A stretch of DNA of 23,445 nt from Bacteroidales bacterium (GTDB taxonomy: Bacteria > Bacteroidota > Bacteroidia > Bacteroidales > ML635J-15), in NCBI GenBank assembly GCA_017997855.1, contig JAGOEF010000005.1, positions 1-23,445 on the forward strand. Direction: 5' to 3'. Both the position numbers and the translations under genes were made by a program. This document shows, in pieces, positions 15,661-23,445 of the stretch. How positions within the stretch are numbered: the first letter of the stretch is position 1; each line of letters begins with the position of its first letter. The notes under the pieces are model-generated. The model had not been told where the DNA came from. It worked only from the letters and a program-made list of their open reading frames with translations, and did not search any database.

Positions 15661-16665
15661 ATGAAGATCATTATACCCATGGCAGGCTTAGGAACAAGGA
15701 TGCGCCCGCACACGCTTACTGTAAAAAAGCCCCTGATTCCGCTTGCCGGGAAACCCATTGTGCAACGATTGGTCGAAAATATTTCGCGGGTACTCAACCA
15801 GCCAGTTGAAGAAATTGCTTTTGTAATCGGACGTTTCGGCGATGAGGTCGAAAACGAGTTGAAGCTGATTGCAGAAAATGCAGGAGCAAAAGCCTCGATT
15901 TATTATCAGGATGTGGCGATGGGCACCGGCCATGCTGTGTGGTGTGCATCTGAGTCGCTGAGTGGTCAGGTGGTGGTTGCTTTTGCCGACACCCTGTTTT
16001 ATGCCGATTTTGCCATACCCGAAAATGCCGACGGTGCCATCTGGGTACAAGAGGTAAACAACCCGGAGTCGTTTGGCGTGGTTACCACAAACGATGAAGG
16101 TATCATTAACGGATTTGTTGAAAAACCAAAAACTTTTGTTTCGAACATGGCCATTATCGGAATTTACTACTTCGGTGATGGTGAGATTCTTCAAAAAGAA
16201 CTTCAGCGGTTGATCGACGAAGATATCAGAGGAAATAACGAATATCAGCTTACCGACGCACTTGAGAATATGCGCCGTAAAGGCTACCGTTTTGTCCCCG
16301 GAAAGGTGCGTGAGTGGCTCGATTGTGGAAACAAAGATGCCACAGTAATTACCAACCACAGGGTGCTCGAAAACGAACCGCAATCGCCCGTAGAGAGAGA
16401 AAATGTAAAGCTGATCAACAGTGTTGTGATTGAGCCTTGCTATATCGGTAAATCGGTTTGTATCGAGAATTCAGTGGTAGGACCCTGGGTTTCGGTGGGC
16501 GATGGAACACGCATTTCGGGAAGCAACATCGCTAATTCGATAATTCAAAACAATTCTTCGCTCACCAATACGTTATTGAGAAACAGTATGTTAGGCAATT
16601 GTGTGAGTATATCCGGGAAACCTGCTGAACTGAGTGTAGGAGATTATAACAGCATTCATGAATAG
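15661..16665 (+). CDS. Sugar-phosphate nucleotidyltransferase with C-terminal left-handed beta-helix
   Basis: The 334-residue enzyme transfers a nucleotide from an NTP to a sugar 1-phosphate to make an NDP-sugar. The start is ATG at 15661, giving MKIIIPMAGLGTRMRPHT. An in-frame GTG at 15598 lies inside dut and only adds a tail lacking homology features. The N-terminal Rossmann-like domain has the NTP loop GLGTRMRP (9-16), KKPLIPLAGKP (22-32), AMGTGHAVW and the metal-binding FADT (Asp110). Hexapeptide-type repeats (SVVIEPCYIGKSVCIENSVV onward, about 252-334) form a left-handed beta-helix as in GlmU/RmlA-like long forms, but no acetyltransferase active site is evident. The sugar and base cannot be assigned. 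It overlaps the next gene by 8 bases. Confidence 0.93.
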   Translation: MKIIIPMAGLGTRMRPHTLTVKKPLIPLAGKPIVQRLVENISRVLNQPVEEIAFVIGRFGDEVENELKLIAENAGAKASIYYQDVAMGTGHAVWCASESLSGQVVVAFADTLFYADFAIPENADGAIWVQEVNNPESFGVVTTNDEGIINGFVEKPKTFVSNMAIIGIYYFGDGEILQKELQRLIDEDIRGNNEYQLTDALENMRRKGYRFVPGKVREWLDCGNKDATVITNHRVLENEPQSPVERENVKLINSVVIEPCYIGKSVCIENSVVGPWVSVGDGTRISGSNIANSIIQNNSSLTNTLLRNSMLGNCVSISGKPAELSVGDYNSIHE

Positions 16666-18400
16666 AAAAACGTTTATAGGTCTTTTTGCAGCAGGCTTTG
16701 TTGTGGCTTCGCTCCTACTGTTTTCGGGATGCGCCGGATTAAAAAGCAATGGCAAGAAATCCGGTGATGAGATGTCGCGGGAACTTCGGTTTAGCTTCTT
16801 TAACGAATTACTCGAAGGAATTAAAAACAAAAATGCAGGTAATTACAACGCAGCCCTCGAGTGTTATACCCGTGCCATGCGGATTGCTCCCGGAGAATCG
16901 GTAAGTTACTACGAAATTGCAACCGTTTTAGCTATTAACAACGACTTTACCACTGCCTTGGAATACGCCCAAAAAGCCTGTAAATTATCGCCTGACAATT
17001 ACTTTTATCATCAGCTTACTGCCAATATCCTGCGTTCGAATGGCATGATAAAGCACGCTGCTTCCTATTATGATGAATTGATTCGGCTGAAACCCGAAAT
17101 TCTCGAGAACTACTATACACAGGCTGAACTTTATATGTCGCTCGACGATGTAAGCAATGCTGTGAAAGCTTTCGATAAGGCCGAAAAATATTTTGGTGTA
17201 AGCGATGCCGTGAATACCGAAAAATTCAGGTTAGCTACTTCGACCAACAACTACAAACTGGCGTATCGCGAAATAGATAAGCTGATTGCGGCCTTCCCCA
17301 CCGACGCACGATACAGGGCTATGCTGGCAGAACTATACATCAGCCAGAAAAAGTACCGTGAAGCAGAAGTTACCTTTGCCGAAATCGAAAAAATGCCCAT
17401 CGAAAACGGTCTGGTTTATATGTCGCTTGCTGAATTTTACCGCATAAAAAACGATATTGACAAGGTGTTTTACTATCTCAACCTTGCGTTTGAATCGAAC
17501 GACCTCGGTCTGGACAATAAAATCGAAATTTTGTATAACCTGATTGGTAACGGACAAAATGCCACTATTACCGGGCATACCTACACCCTGCTCGAAACAC
17601 TGGTACGCGTTCATCCTGACGAGCCCAAAGCCCATACAATTTATGCCGATTATCTGGTGCGCGACAGCCGCTGGAGCGAAGCACAGGGTCGTTTCAATAT
17701 CGTGCTGGCTTCGGTAAAATCCTTGTACGAATTGTGGGATCAGGCATTATATATCGATAACCAGTTGCACGACTGGCAGTCGATGTATCAACGGAGCAGC
17801 GAGGCAATACAATATTTTCCGCTTCAGGTGATGCCCTATATGTACCGAACCGTTTCGGCATCGATGTTACAAAAATACGATGAAGCGGTATTATCGGCCC
17901 AGAGCGGGCTAAAATACAGTTTGGGCAACACGCGGCTGCAGGTCGATTTTTACACTTACATGGCTGAATCGCTGCATAAGCTGGGCAAAAACCAGGCATC
18001 CGATTCTGCCTTCGAAGCCCTTCTCCGCATCGATTCGCTGAATGTTTACGCAATAAATAACTACGCGTATTTTCTGTCGTTACGAAACGAAAAAATCGAA
18101 AGGGCACTGCAGCTATCAACAAAACTAATACAACTGCAACCTGCAAATGCCAATTACCTTGACACCCGCGCCTGGGTACTGTTCCGAAATAAAAACTACG
18201 CAGAAGCCCTTGTGGTTATTGAGTCAGCAATCGAAAAAGGAGGAAGCGGAAACCCAACCATACTCGAACACTACGGCGATATTTCATACTTCAATGGAAA
18301 TACCGATAAGGCAGTGGAATATTGGCAAAAAGCACTGGATGCAGGATCTGATTCGAAATTGATAAACGAAAAAATAAAACAGCAGAAATATATTGAGTAA
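16658..18400 (+). CDS. TPR-repeat lipoprotein
   Basis: The 580-residue protein has a lipoprotein signal peptide with lipobox LFSGC (Cys25), followed by arrays of tetratricopeptide-like helices from about residue 50 to the end. Examples are NAALECYTRAMRIAPGE (about 64-80), ALEYAQKACKLSPDN, and the C-terminal NANYLDTRAWVLFRNKNYAEA with NTDKAVEYWQKAL. Such lipoproteins act as envelope scaffolds for multiprotein complexes. The ATG at 16658 overlaps the nucleotidyltransferase stop (ATGAATAG), and the stop overlaps the TTG of the DUF4292 gene. I recall this order (dut, nucleotidyltransferase, TPR, DUF4292, M23-like) from other Bacteroidota, which suggests a shared envelope role. The specific partner is unknown. 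Confidence 0.92.
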   Translation: MNRKTFIGLFAAGFVVASLLLFSGCAGLKSNGKKSGDEMSRELRFSFFNELLEGIKNKNAGNYNAALECYTRAMRIAPGESVSYYEIATVLAINNDFTTALEYAQKACKLSPDNYFYHQLTANILRSNGMIKHAASYYDELIRLKPEILENYYTQAELYMSLDDVSNAVKAFDKAEKYFGVSDAVNTEKFRLATSTNNYKLAYREIDKLIAAFPTDARYRAMLAELYISQKKYREAEVTFAEIEKMPIENGLVYMSLAEFYRIKNDIDKVFYYLNLAFESNDLGLDNKIEILYNLIGNGQNATITGHTYTLLETLVRVHPDEPKAHTIYADYLVRDSRWSEAQGRFNIVLASVKSLYELWDQALYIDNQLHDWQSMYQRSSEAIQYFPLQVMPYMYRTVSASMLQKYDEAVLSAQSGLKYSLGNTRLQVDFYTYMAESLHKLGKNQASDSAFEALLRIDSLNVYAINNYAYFLSLRNEKIERALQLSTKLIQLQPANANYLDTRAWVLFRNKNYAEALVVIESAIEKGGSGNPTILEHYGDISYFNGNTDKAVEYWQKALDAGSDSKLINEKIKQQKYIE

Positions 18401-19289
18401 AACACAGACATATCTGTTACGCGGAATAGCACTTTTTCTGTTGCTATTGTTGTTCTCGTGCCATAAAATATTTTTCAGCGGGGGCGAAAAGCAAAACATG
18501 AAGCCTTCGAAGCTCTTCGAGAAGGTTCAGGAACATCAGATACAATACAAGAGTTTTCTGCTGAAGGCCGATGGAGAATTTACCTGGAACGATAACAAGC
18601 AAAGCTTTCAGCTGCATGCCCGCATTCAGCACGACAGCGTTATCTGGGTATCGCTGCGGATGATGGGAATCGAAGGTATGAGGCTTTTAATTACACCCGA
18701 CAGCGTTTTCATGGTCGACAGAATAAACAACAGCTGGTATGCAAGTAATTTCGAAGAGCTAAACAATAATCTTGACCTCGATATAACTTTCGACATTTTG
18801 CAGTCGGTGCTTACAAATTCTTTCTTTTTCTACCCGCCGACAAACGACACGGCCAAAACCATTCACGACTTCAATACCTGTAAAGACAGCGCAAACTATT
18901 GCATCAGCACCATCAGCGAACGTAAATACCGTAAGCTGACCGACACCACCAACAACCGTAGAGTCGAACGCAGACTGAACCGAGAACAACAGGAATCAGA
19001 TGAGGCGGAACAGAAACCCGATTACATCATGCAAACAGTAAGGGTTTATCCCGAAATATTCAAACCTTCGTATGTGTATCTGGGAAACATGCTGAAACGA
19101 CAATCGCTCGAAATTGTATATAATAAACCGGTACTTTACACCAGCGAATATTTCCCCTCCGAAATCGTGGTGGATTGTGATGCCCCGGGGTTTAAGTTTT
19201 CGCTGGTTTTACGCACCGAACGAATCGAAATCAATACAGAGCAAAAATATCCGTTTAAAATACCCGAGAATTACAACCGAATGAAATAA
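18393..19289 (+). CDS. DUF4292 family lipoprotein (TTG start)
   Basis: The 298-residue protein begins at a TTG (18393) that overlaps the upstream stop as TTGAGTAA. No ATG precedes the hydrophobic signal, and the product starts MSKTQTYLLRGIALFLLLLL with Cys23 in the lipobox FSC. The mature part resembles the LolA/LolB-like half-barrel described for DUF4292-type proteins: SFLLKADGEFTWNDNKQSF, then VSLRMMGIEGMRLLITPDSV, and near the end PSEIVVDCDAPGFKFSLVLR and FKIPENYNRMK. A charged insertion (RRVERRLNREQQESDEAEQK, about 190-209) looks disordered. The function is not established. A role in outer-membrane or lipoprotein handling is inferred from the fold resemblance and the neighbouring murein activator gene. 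Confidence 0.88.
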   Translation: MSKTQTYLLRGIALFLLLLLFSCHKIFFSGGEKQNMKPSKLFEKVQEHQIQYKSFLLKADGEFTWNDNKQSFQLHARIQHDSVIWVSLRMMGIEGMRLLITPDSVFMVDRINNSWYASNFEELNNNLDLDITFDILQSVLTNSFFFYPPTNDTAKTIHDFNTCKDSANYCISTISERKYRKLTDTTNNRRVERRLNREQQESDEAEQKPDYIMQTVRVYPEIFKPSYVYLGNMLKRQSLEIVYNKPVLYTSEYFPSEIVVDCDAPGFKFSLVLRTERIEINTEQKYPFKIPENYNRMK

Positions 19290-19317
19290 TTCATTATTTT
19301 GTGTAAACAATAAACCG

Positions 19318-20526
19318 ATGAAGAATTTGATCAAAATATACTTACCTGCGGCACTCCTGATGCTGTGCATGGCTTTTTCGCAGGCAGGGTTTGCTCAAAA
19401 CAGGAAAGAACTCGAAAACAAAAAGAAGAAAGTGCTTCAGGATATTGAATACACCAACAAACTCCTGAAAGAAACCGAAGCCAGCAAGAAAGATTCTTAC
19501 AATAACCTGGTTCTTATTAATAAAAAGGTCGAATCACGACAACAACTTATTCTCACCATCAGCGAAGAAATTGCACTGATTGACCAACGCATCGAAGATA
19601 ACAAAGCAATAATTGAACTCATGGAAGCCGATCTGAAAAAACTGAAGGACGATTATGCAGCCATGATTTATTTTGCCTATAAGAACCGGAAAACCTACAA
19701 TAACCTGATGTTTATTCTGTCGTCGCGCGACTTCAACCAGGCTTACCGGCGGTTGAAATACTTGCAGCAATACACCGAATTCCGCAAGAAACAAGTGCTG
19801 GCAATTCAAAGTACCCAGTTGATGCTCGACACGCAGATTGCAAGACTCGAAAAAGAAAAGCAGGCAAAAGAGTTGCTGTTGAACGAGAAGAATGTGGAAA
19901 CCAATAAGCTGAAACAGGAACAGCAAGACCAGACAAAAACCCTGAACAACCTGAAATCGAAAGAAGCCGACCTAAAGAAGAAACTGAAACAGCAGCAGGA
20001 AAGTGCGTCAAAACTGCAACGCGAAATTGAAAAAATGATTGCCGATGAAGCTAAAATATCGTCGGGTGGAAAGTCGAACAATTACGTGCTGACGCCATCG
20101 GAGAAACTAACATCGACCAATTTTGCCAACAACAAAGGAAAATTACCCTGGCCGGTCGAAAAGGGCGTAATTACAAGTCAGTTTGGGAAGCAGGCACATC
20201 CGGTGCTGCAGAACGTTACCATCGACAATGCCGGAATTGATATCAGCACCAATTCGGGCGCTGTGGTGAGGGCGGTTTTCGAAGGTGAAGTACGGCGCGT
20301 GTTTGCCCTTCCCGGGGCTCAAAATGCTGTGATAATACGACATGGAAACTACCTGTCGGTTTACACCCACCTGGCCAGCGTAAAAGTGAAAGCCGGCGAC
20401 AAGGTGACAACGAAACAAGCCATCGGCGTGGTGTATACCGACAATGAGGAAAATAAAACCATAGTTCATTTCGAAATTTGGTATGAAAGTACCAAGCAAA
20501 ATCCATCTACATGGTTGGCTAAATAA
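19318..20526 (+). CDS. EnvC-like murein hydrolase activator (degenerate LytM domain)
   Basis: The 402-residue periplasmic protein has a signal peptide (about 1-26, ending SQAGFAQ), a long coiled coil (about 27-255) and a C-terminal LytM/M23 domain (about 280-402). In active M23 enzymes zinc is held by HxxxD and HxH. Here the first His is Asn304 (NAGID, with Asp308 kept), and HxH is I382-V-H384, with the accessory His351 in YTHLA retained. Two ligands are therefore missing, which predicts a non-catalytic activator of periplasmic amidases for cell separation, as known for E. coli EnvC. The coiled coil matches the EnvC/FtsEX-binding layout. It starts 28 bases after the DUF4292 gene, and the DUF4175 gene follows by 6 bases. 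Confidence 0.93.
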   Translation: MKNLIKIYLPAALLMLCMAFSQAGFAQNRKELENKKKKVLQDIEYTNKLLKETEASKKDSYNNLVLINKKVESRQQLILTISEEIALIDQRIEDNKAIIELMEADLKKLKDDYAAMIYFAYKNRKTYNNLMFILSSRDFNQAYRRLKYLQQYTEFRKKQVLAIQSTQLMLDTQIARLEKEKQAKELLLNEKNVETNKLKQEQQDQTKTLNNLKSKEADLKKKLKQQQESASKLQREIEKMIADEAKISSGGKSNNYVLTPSEKLTSTNFANNKGKLPWPVEKGVITSQFGKQAHPVLQNVTIDNAGIDISTNSGAVVRAVFEGEVRRVFALPGAQNAVIIRHGNYLSVYTHLASVKVKAGDKVTTKQAIGVVYTDNEENKTIVHFEIWYESTKQNPSTWLAK

Positions 20527-20532
20527 TGATTG

Positions 20533-23445
20533 ATGCAGATGGAAAACGGATTACAGCAGATATTACTCAAGCTTGAGTCATTCATCAGGAAGTACTACCT
20601 GAACAGTATGCTCAAAGGGGCTATTCTGGCGGCCAGTATTTCGGGGCTGTATATTCTCGGTGTAATACTGGCTGAATATTTCGGGCATTTTACCAGCACG
20701 GTACGAACGATTATGTTCCTGCTGAGTATGGGAATTCTCGTGTTCGTCTGGGTATATTATATTATTATTCCCTTATTGAAACTGTGGGGATTGGGCAGGC
20801 GCATGAGCGAAAAGAAAGCCGCACAACTGCTGGGTCGTCATTTTCCCGAAATGGGCGACAAACTGCAGAATACGCTGGAGCTTGCCGAACTGGCTGCACT
20901 GTCGCCGGCCTCAGCCGATCTGATCATTGCCAGCATAAGAAAACGCTCGGAACAACTGCACCCGATTCCATTCCGTAAGGCCATTGATTACCGGAAAAAT
21001 GTGAAGTACCTGAAATATTTTTTGCCGGTGGCGTTTATTTTTACGCTTCTGCTGATTGTATGGCCCGGCATTATCAGCGAAGGTTCGCAGCGAATTATCC
21101 GGTTTACCGAAGAGTTTATTCCTCCCCCACCCTTTTCGTTGCTGATTGATAACGACACCCTAATTGTAAAGAAAGGTGACGATTTTGAGGTAAAAGTACG
21201 GGTTGAAGGTAATGCGGTTCCCAATGAAGTAAGTATTGTAATTGGTTCGAATAAATACCTGATGAAGAAAGAAAGTCCGCGTGAGTATTCGTACCTGATA
21301 AAAAACCTGAACAACAATATCAGTCTGAAAGCCGTATCGGGCGAAATAAGCTCAGCGGTATGCGAAGTTAAGGTTTTGCCCAGCCCTTCGATTCTGAATT
21401 TCAGCATTGGGATTAACCCGCCGGCCTATACCGGCATTGCCCCGTCGTTTGTAACCAACACCGGTGATTTGTCGGTTCCGTATGGTTCGGTGGTAGCATG
21501 GCAGTTTAACACTTCGAATATAACAACCTTGCAGGTGGTTTTCAACGACAGTATTCCGGTGGCAACCGAGAAGAAAGAACGTTTGTTTTCGTTTCGTAAG
21601 CAGATGCTGCAATCGTCGAAGTACAGTGTGTCGGCATCGAACGAAAATTTCAGCAATCAGGCTGCTTTCAGTTATTCGATAAACGTAATTCCGGATTTAT
21701 TCCCCTCGATTTCGGTGAAACAGTTGCAGGACAGCACCGATTTGAATGTGTTTTATTTCAGCGGGGCGATTGACGACGATTACGGGTTTCAGTCGCTGAC
21801 GTTTTATTACAAAACCGACAGCCTGCACAAGGTTGTTTTGCCGGTGAGCCGCGGTATGAGCACGCAGAATTTCTATTATGCCTTCGATTTTTCGAGTATT
21901 GATATTGTGGGTGATAAGGTGGTGTATTACTTCGAAGTGGGCGATAACGACGGTGTAAGGGGCAGCAAGCTGACACGTTCGACGGCCTTTGAATTTGTGG
22001 TTCCGGGTATCGAAGAAATAGAAGCCCGTTCGGAAGAAACCAACAAAAGTGTAAATTCGAAAATGACCGAAGCACGTCGTCTGGCCAACGAAATACAGCG
22101 CGACGTAAGCACTATGCGGCAGCGTATGATGAACGAAAACCTGTCGGAGTGGGAACGCAATCAGATGATGAAAGAAATTGCCGATAAGCAGGCCCAGATG
22201 GAGAAACTCATTAATGAGGCTGCCGAAGAGCAAAAGAAAATGAATGACTATAAAAATAACTTCTCCGATCAGGAAAAACTGATGGAAAAACAACGTCAGA
22301 TTGAAGATTTGCTGGAGCAGGTGATGGATGAAGAGATGCGCAAGCTGATGGAAGAACTTCAGAAACTGATGCAGGATTTTGATCCTGAGAAATTTGAAGA
22401 GCTTACGAAGGATATGAGCATGAACTATGAGGAAATGTCGAAAGAACTCGATCAGAACCTCGAATTGCTGAAGCGGATGGAAGTGGAAGAACGGGTGGAA
22501 AATACGATAGATAAACTTGACGAGCTGGCTAAGGATCAGGAAGCACTTTCGGAAAAGAGTAAAGACCCCAAAGCGAACAAGGATGAGTTGCTGAAAGAGC
22601 AGCAGGAGCAGGAACAGCGCATGAACAGCATTGAGGAGGAGTATAAAAAAACCCTGGAGAAAAACGAATTGTTGAAAGAGCCTTATCAGCTTGATGAGTT
22701 CAACGAAGATTTTAATGATATTGATAAAGAGATGAACGAGGGTGAGCAAAATCTTCAGGAGAACAAGAACAATAAGGCATCGAAAAACCAGCAGAACAGC
22801 TCACAGCAAATGAAGCAACTGGGTGAGAAGATGCAGAGCATGATGGATCAGAACATGCAGATGCAGGCAGCCGAAAACCTCGATGATTTGAGACAGGTGC
22901 TCGAAAACCTGCTTTCGTTCAGTTTCGATCAGGAAGATATATTGCTCGAAATAGGTAATGTGGGCGCACGCAGTCCGCGATACCGAGAACTGATAGCCGG
23001 GCAGAAGAAACTGGTTGATGATTTTGCGATTATCCGCGACTCGCTGAATGCACTGGCACTGCGGATGCCCGAAATAGACCCCATTATGCGGAAAGAAATT
23101 AATATGATTAACCAAAAACTGAATGAGGTTATGAATCAGTTTTCGGAATCGGGGCAGCAAAATCTGAAAGCAGGGCAGCAAATGGTGATGACATCGGCGA
23201 ATAATCTGGCCTTGCTGCTGGCTGAGCTGATGCAGCAAATGCAGCAGCAGATGGCGATGCAGATGCAGGGGAATCAGAATTGCAAAAATTGTAAATCGAA
23301 CAGTCAATCGCAAATGGGACAGCTACGCGATCTGCAAAAAGGTATGAAGCAGCAGATGCAGCAGATGATTGACCAGATGAAGCAGGGCGGTGATAAGCCG
23401 GGAAAGAATCAGGGTAATAGTAAAGAACTTGCCAAGATGCTGGCG
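20533..23445 (+). CDS. DUF4175 family membrane/coiled-coil protein (3' partial)
   Basis: The frame starts at ATG 20533 (or ATG 20539, two codons on) and stays open to the window edge, giving 971 residues without a stop. Three transmembrane segments are visible (about 29-50, 57-80 and 161-180), followed by IPPPPFSLLI and a periplasmic beta-rich region with Ig-like segments (about 200-490, for example YTGIAPSFV and IDDDYGFQSLTFYYKT). A long charged coiled coil follows (about 495-780), then a Gln/Met-rich tail (QQMQQQMAMQMQ) with a CKNC pair at 917-920. This layout matches DUF4175 proteins of Bacteroidota, whose function is unknown. The gene follows the EnvC-like gene by 6 bases, so a link to wall remodelling is inferred. 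The true C-terminus is outside the window. Confidence 0.9.
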   Translation, partial: MQMENGLQQILLKLESFIRKYYLNSMLKGAILAASISGLYILGVILAEYFGHFTSTVRTIMFLLSMGILVFVWVYYIIIPLLKLWGLGRRMSEKKAAQLLGRHFPEMGDKLQNTLELAELAALSPASADLIIASIRKRSEQLHPIPFRKAIDYRKNVKYLKYFLPVAFIFTLLLIVWPGIISEGSQRIIRFTEEFIPPPPFSLLIDNDTLIVKKGDDFEVKVRVEGNAVPNEVSIVIGSNKYLMKKESPREYSYLIKNLNNNISLKAVSGEISSAVCEVKVLPSPSILNFSIGINPPAYTGIAPSFVTNTGDLSVPYGSVVAWQFNTSNITTLQVVFNDSIPVATEKKERLFSFRKQMLQSSKYSVSASNENFSNQAAFSYSINVIPDLFPSISVKQLQDSTDLNVFYFSGAIDDDYGFQSLTFYYKTDSLHKVVLPVSRGMSTQNFYYAFDFSSIDIVGDKVVYYFEVGDNDGVRGSKLTRSTAFEFVVPGIEEIEARSEETNKSVNSKMTEARRLANEIQRDVSTMRQRMMNENLSEWERNQMMKEIADKQAQMEKLINEAAEEQKKMNDYKNNFSDQEKLMEKQRQIEDLLEQVMDEEMRKLMEELQKLMQDFDPEKFEELTKDMSMNYEEMSKELDQNLELLKRMEVEERVENTIDKLDELAKDQEALSEKSKDPKANKDELLKEQQEQEQRMNSIEEEYKKTLEKNELLKEPYQLDEFNEDFNDIDKEMNEGEQNLQENKNNKASKNQQNSSQQMKQLGEKMQSMMDQNMQMQAAENLDDLRQVLENLLSFSFDQEDILLEIGNVGARSPRYRELIAGQKKLVDDFAIIRDSLNALALRMPEIDPIMRKEINMINQKLNEVMNQFSESGQQNLKAGQQMVMTSANNLALLLAELMQQMQQQMAMQMQGNQNCKNCKSNSQSQMGQLRDLQKGMKQQMQQMIDQMKQGGDKPGKNQGNSKELAKMLA

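Noticed and set aside
21697..22749. A 350-codon open frame on the minus strand rich in Leu, Phe and His
   Set aside because: It is the exact antisense of the DUF4175 coiled coil. Glu/Lys/Gln-rich codons read backwards give Leu/Phe-rich frames without stops. It has no promoter or family resemblance.
23170..23400. CAG/ATG-rich repetitive stretch considered as a tandem repeat
   Set aside because: The units are irregular and in frame with the Gln/Met-rich coding sequence. It is low-complexity protein rather than a DNA repeat array.

Overview
The window is from a member of the Bacteroidota, most likely a Bacteroidales-like environmental lineage. The evidence is several TAnnTTTG (-7) promoter elements (best at 183-190, 11703-11710 and 15165-15172), start codons without clear Shine-Dalgarno sequences, a type IX secretion (T9SS) cargo-like protein next to a PorV-family protein, and families largely confined to this phylum (DUF4292 and DUF4175). 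No tRNA, rRNA, CRISPR array, transposase or phage gene was seen. Coding density is high and no gap exceeds 300 bases.

Left part (1-2526): the 3' end of an unrecognised gene, then S-adenosylhomocysteine hydrolase (ahcY) with its own promoter and a strong terminator. Next comes a head-to-head pair: a minus-strand lipoprotein with a degenerate Rieske-like fold, and a plus-strand exported, extremely basic small protein. Their start codons are only 34 bases apart.

Centre (2694-11590): a three-gene operon spaced 31 and 31 bases and closed by an intrinsic terminator. It encodes a 1211-residue TonB-dependent receptor with an N-terminal carboxypeptidase-regulatory-like domain and no SusD partner, a 1361-residue cysteine-containing secreted protein with a C-terminal T9SS-like sorting domain plus an extra tail, and a PorV/PorQ-family outer-membrane protein. 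Together they look like a dedicated surface complex: a TonB-energised barrel, a secreted ligand or substrate protein, and its own PorV-like shuttle or anchor. This is the best candidate here for an undescribed system.

Right part (11703-23445): housekeeping and envelope genes. greA has a strong promoter followed directly by a terminator-like leader hairpin, and a HIT-family hydrolase gene follows one base after it. Next come RNase HI (TTG start), a GNAT acetyltransferase and a MOP-superfamily flippase, chained by 7- and 8-base stop/start overlaps. The last block is dUTPase, a sugar-phosphate nucleotidyltransferase with a left-handed beta-helix tail, a TPR lipoprotein, a DUF4292 lipoprotein (TTG start), an EnvC-like murein hydrolase activator with a degenerate LytM site, and a long DUF4175 membrane/coiled-coil protein that runs off the window. 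The tight spacing suggests co-expression of this nucleotide-hygiene and envelope-maintenance set.
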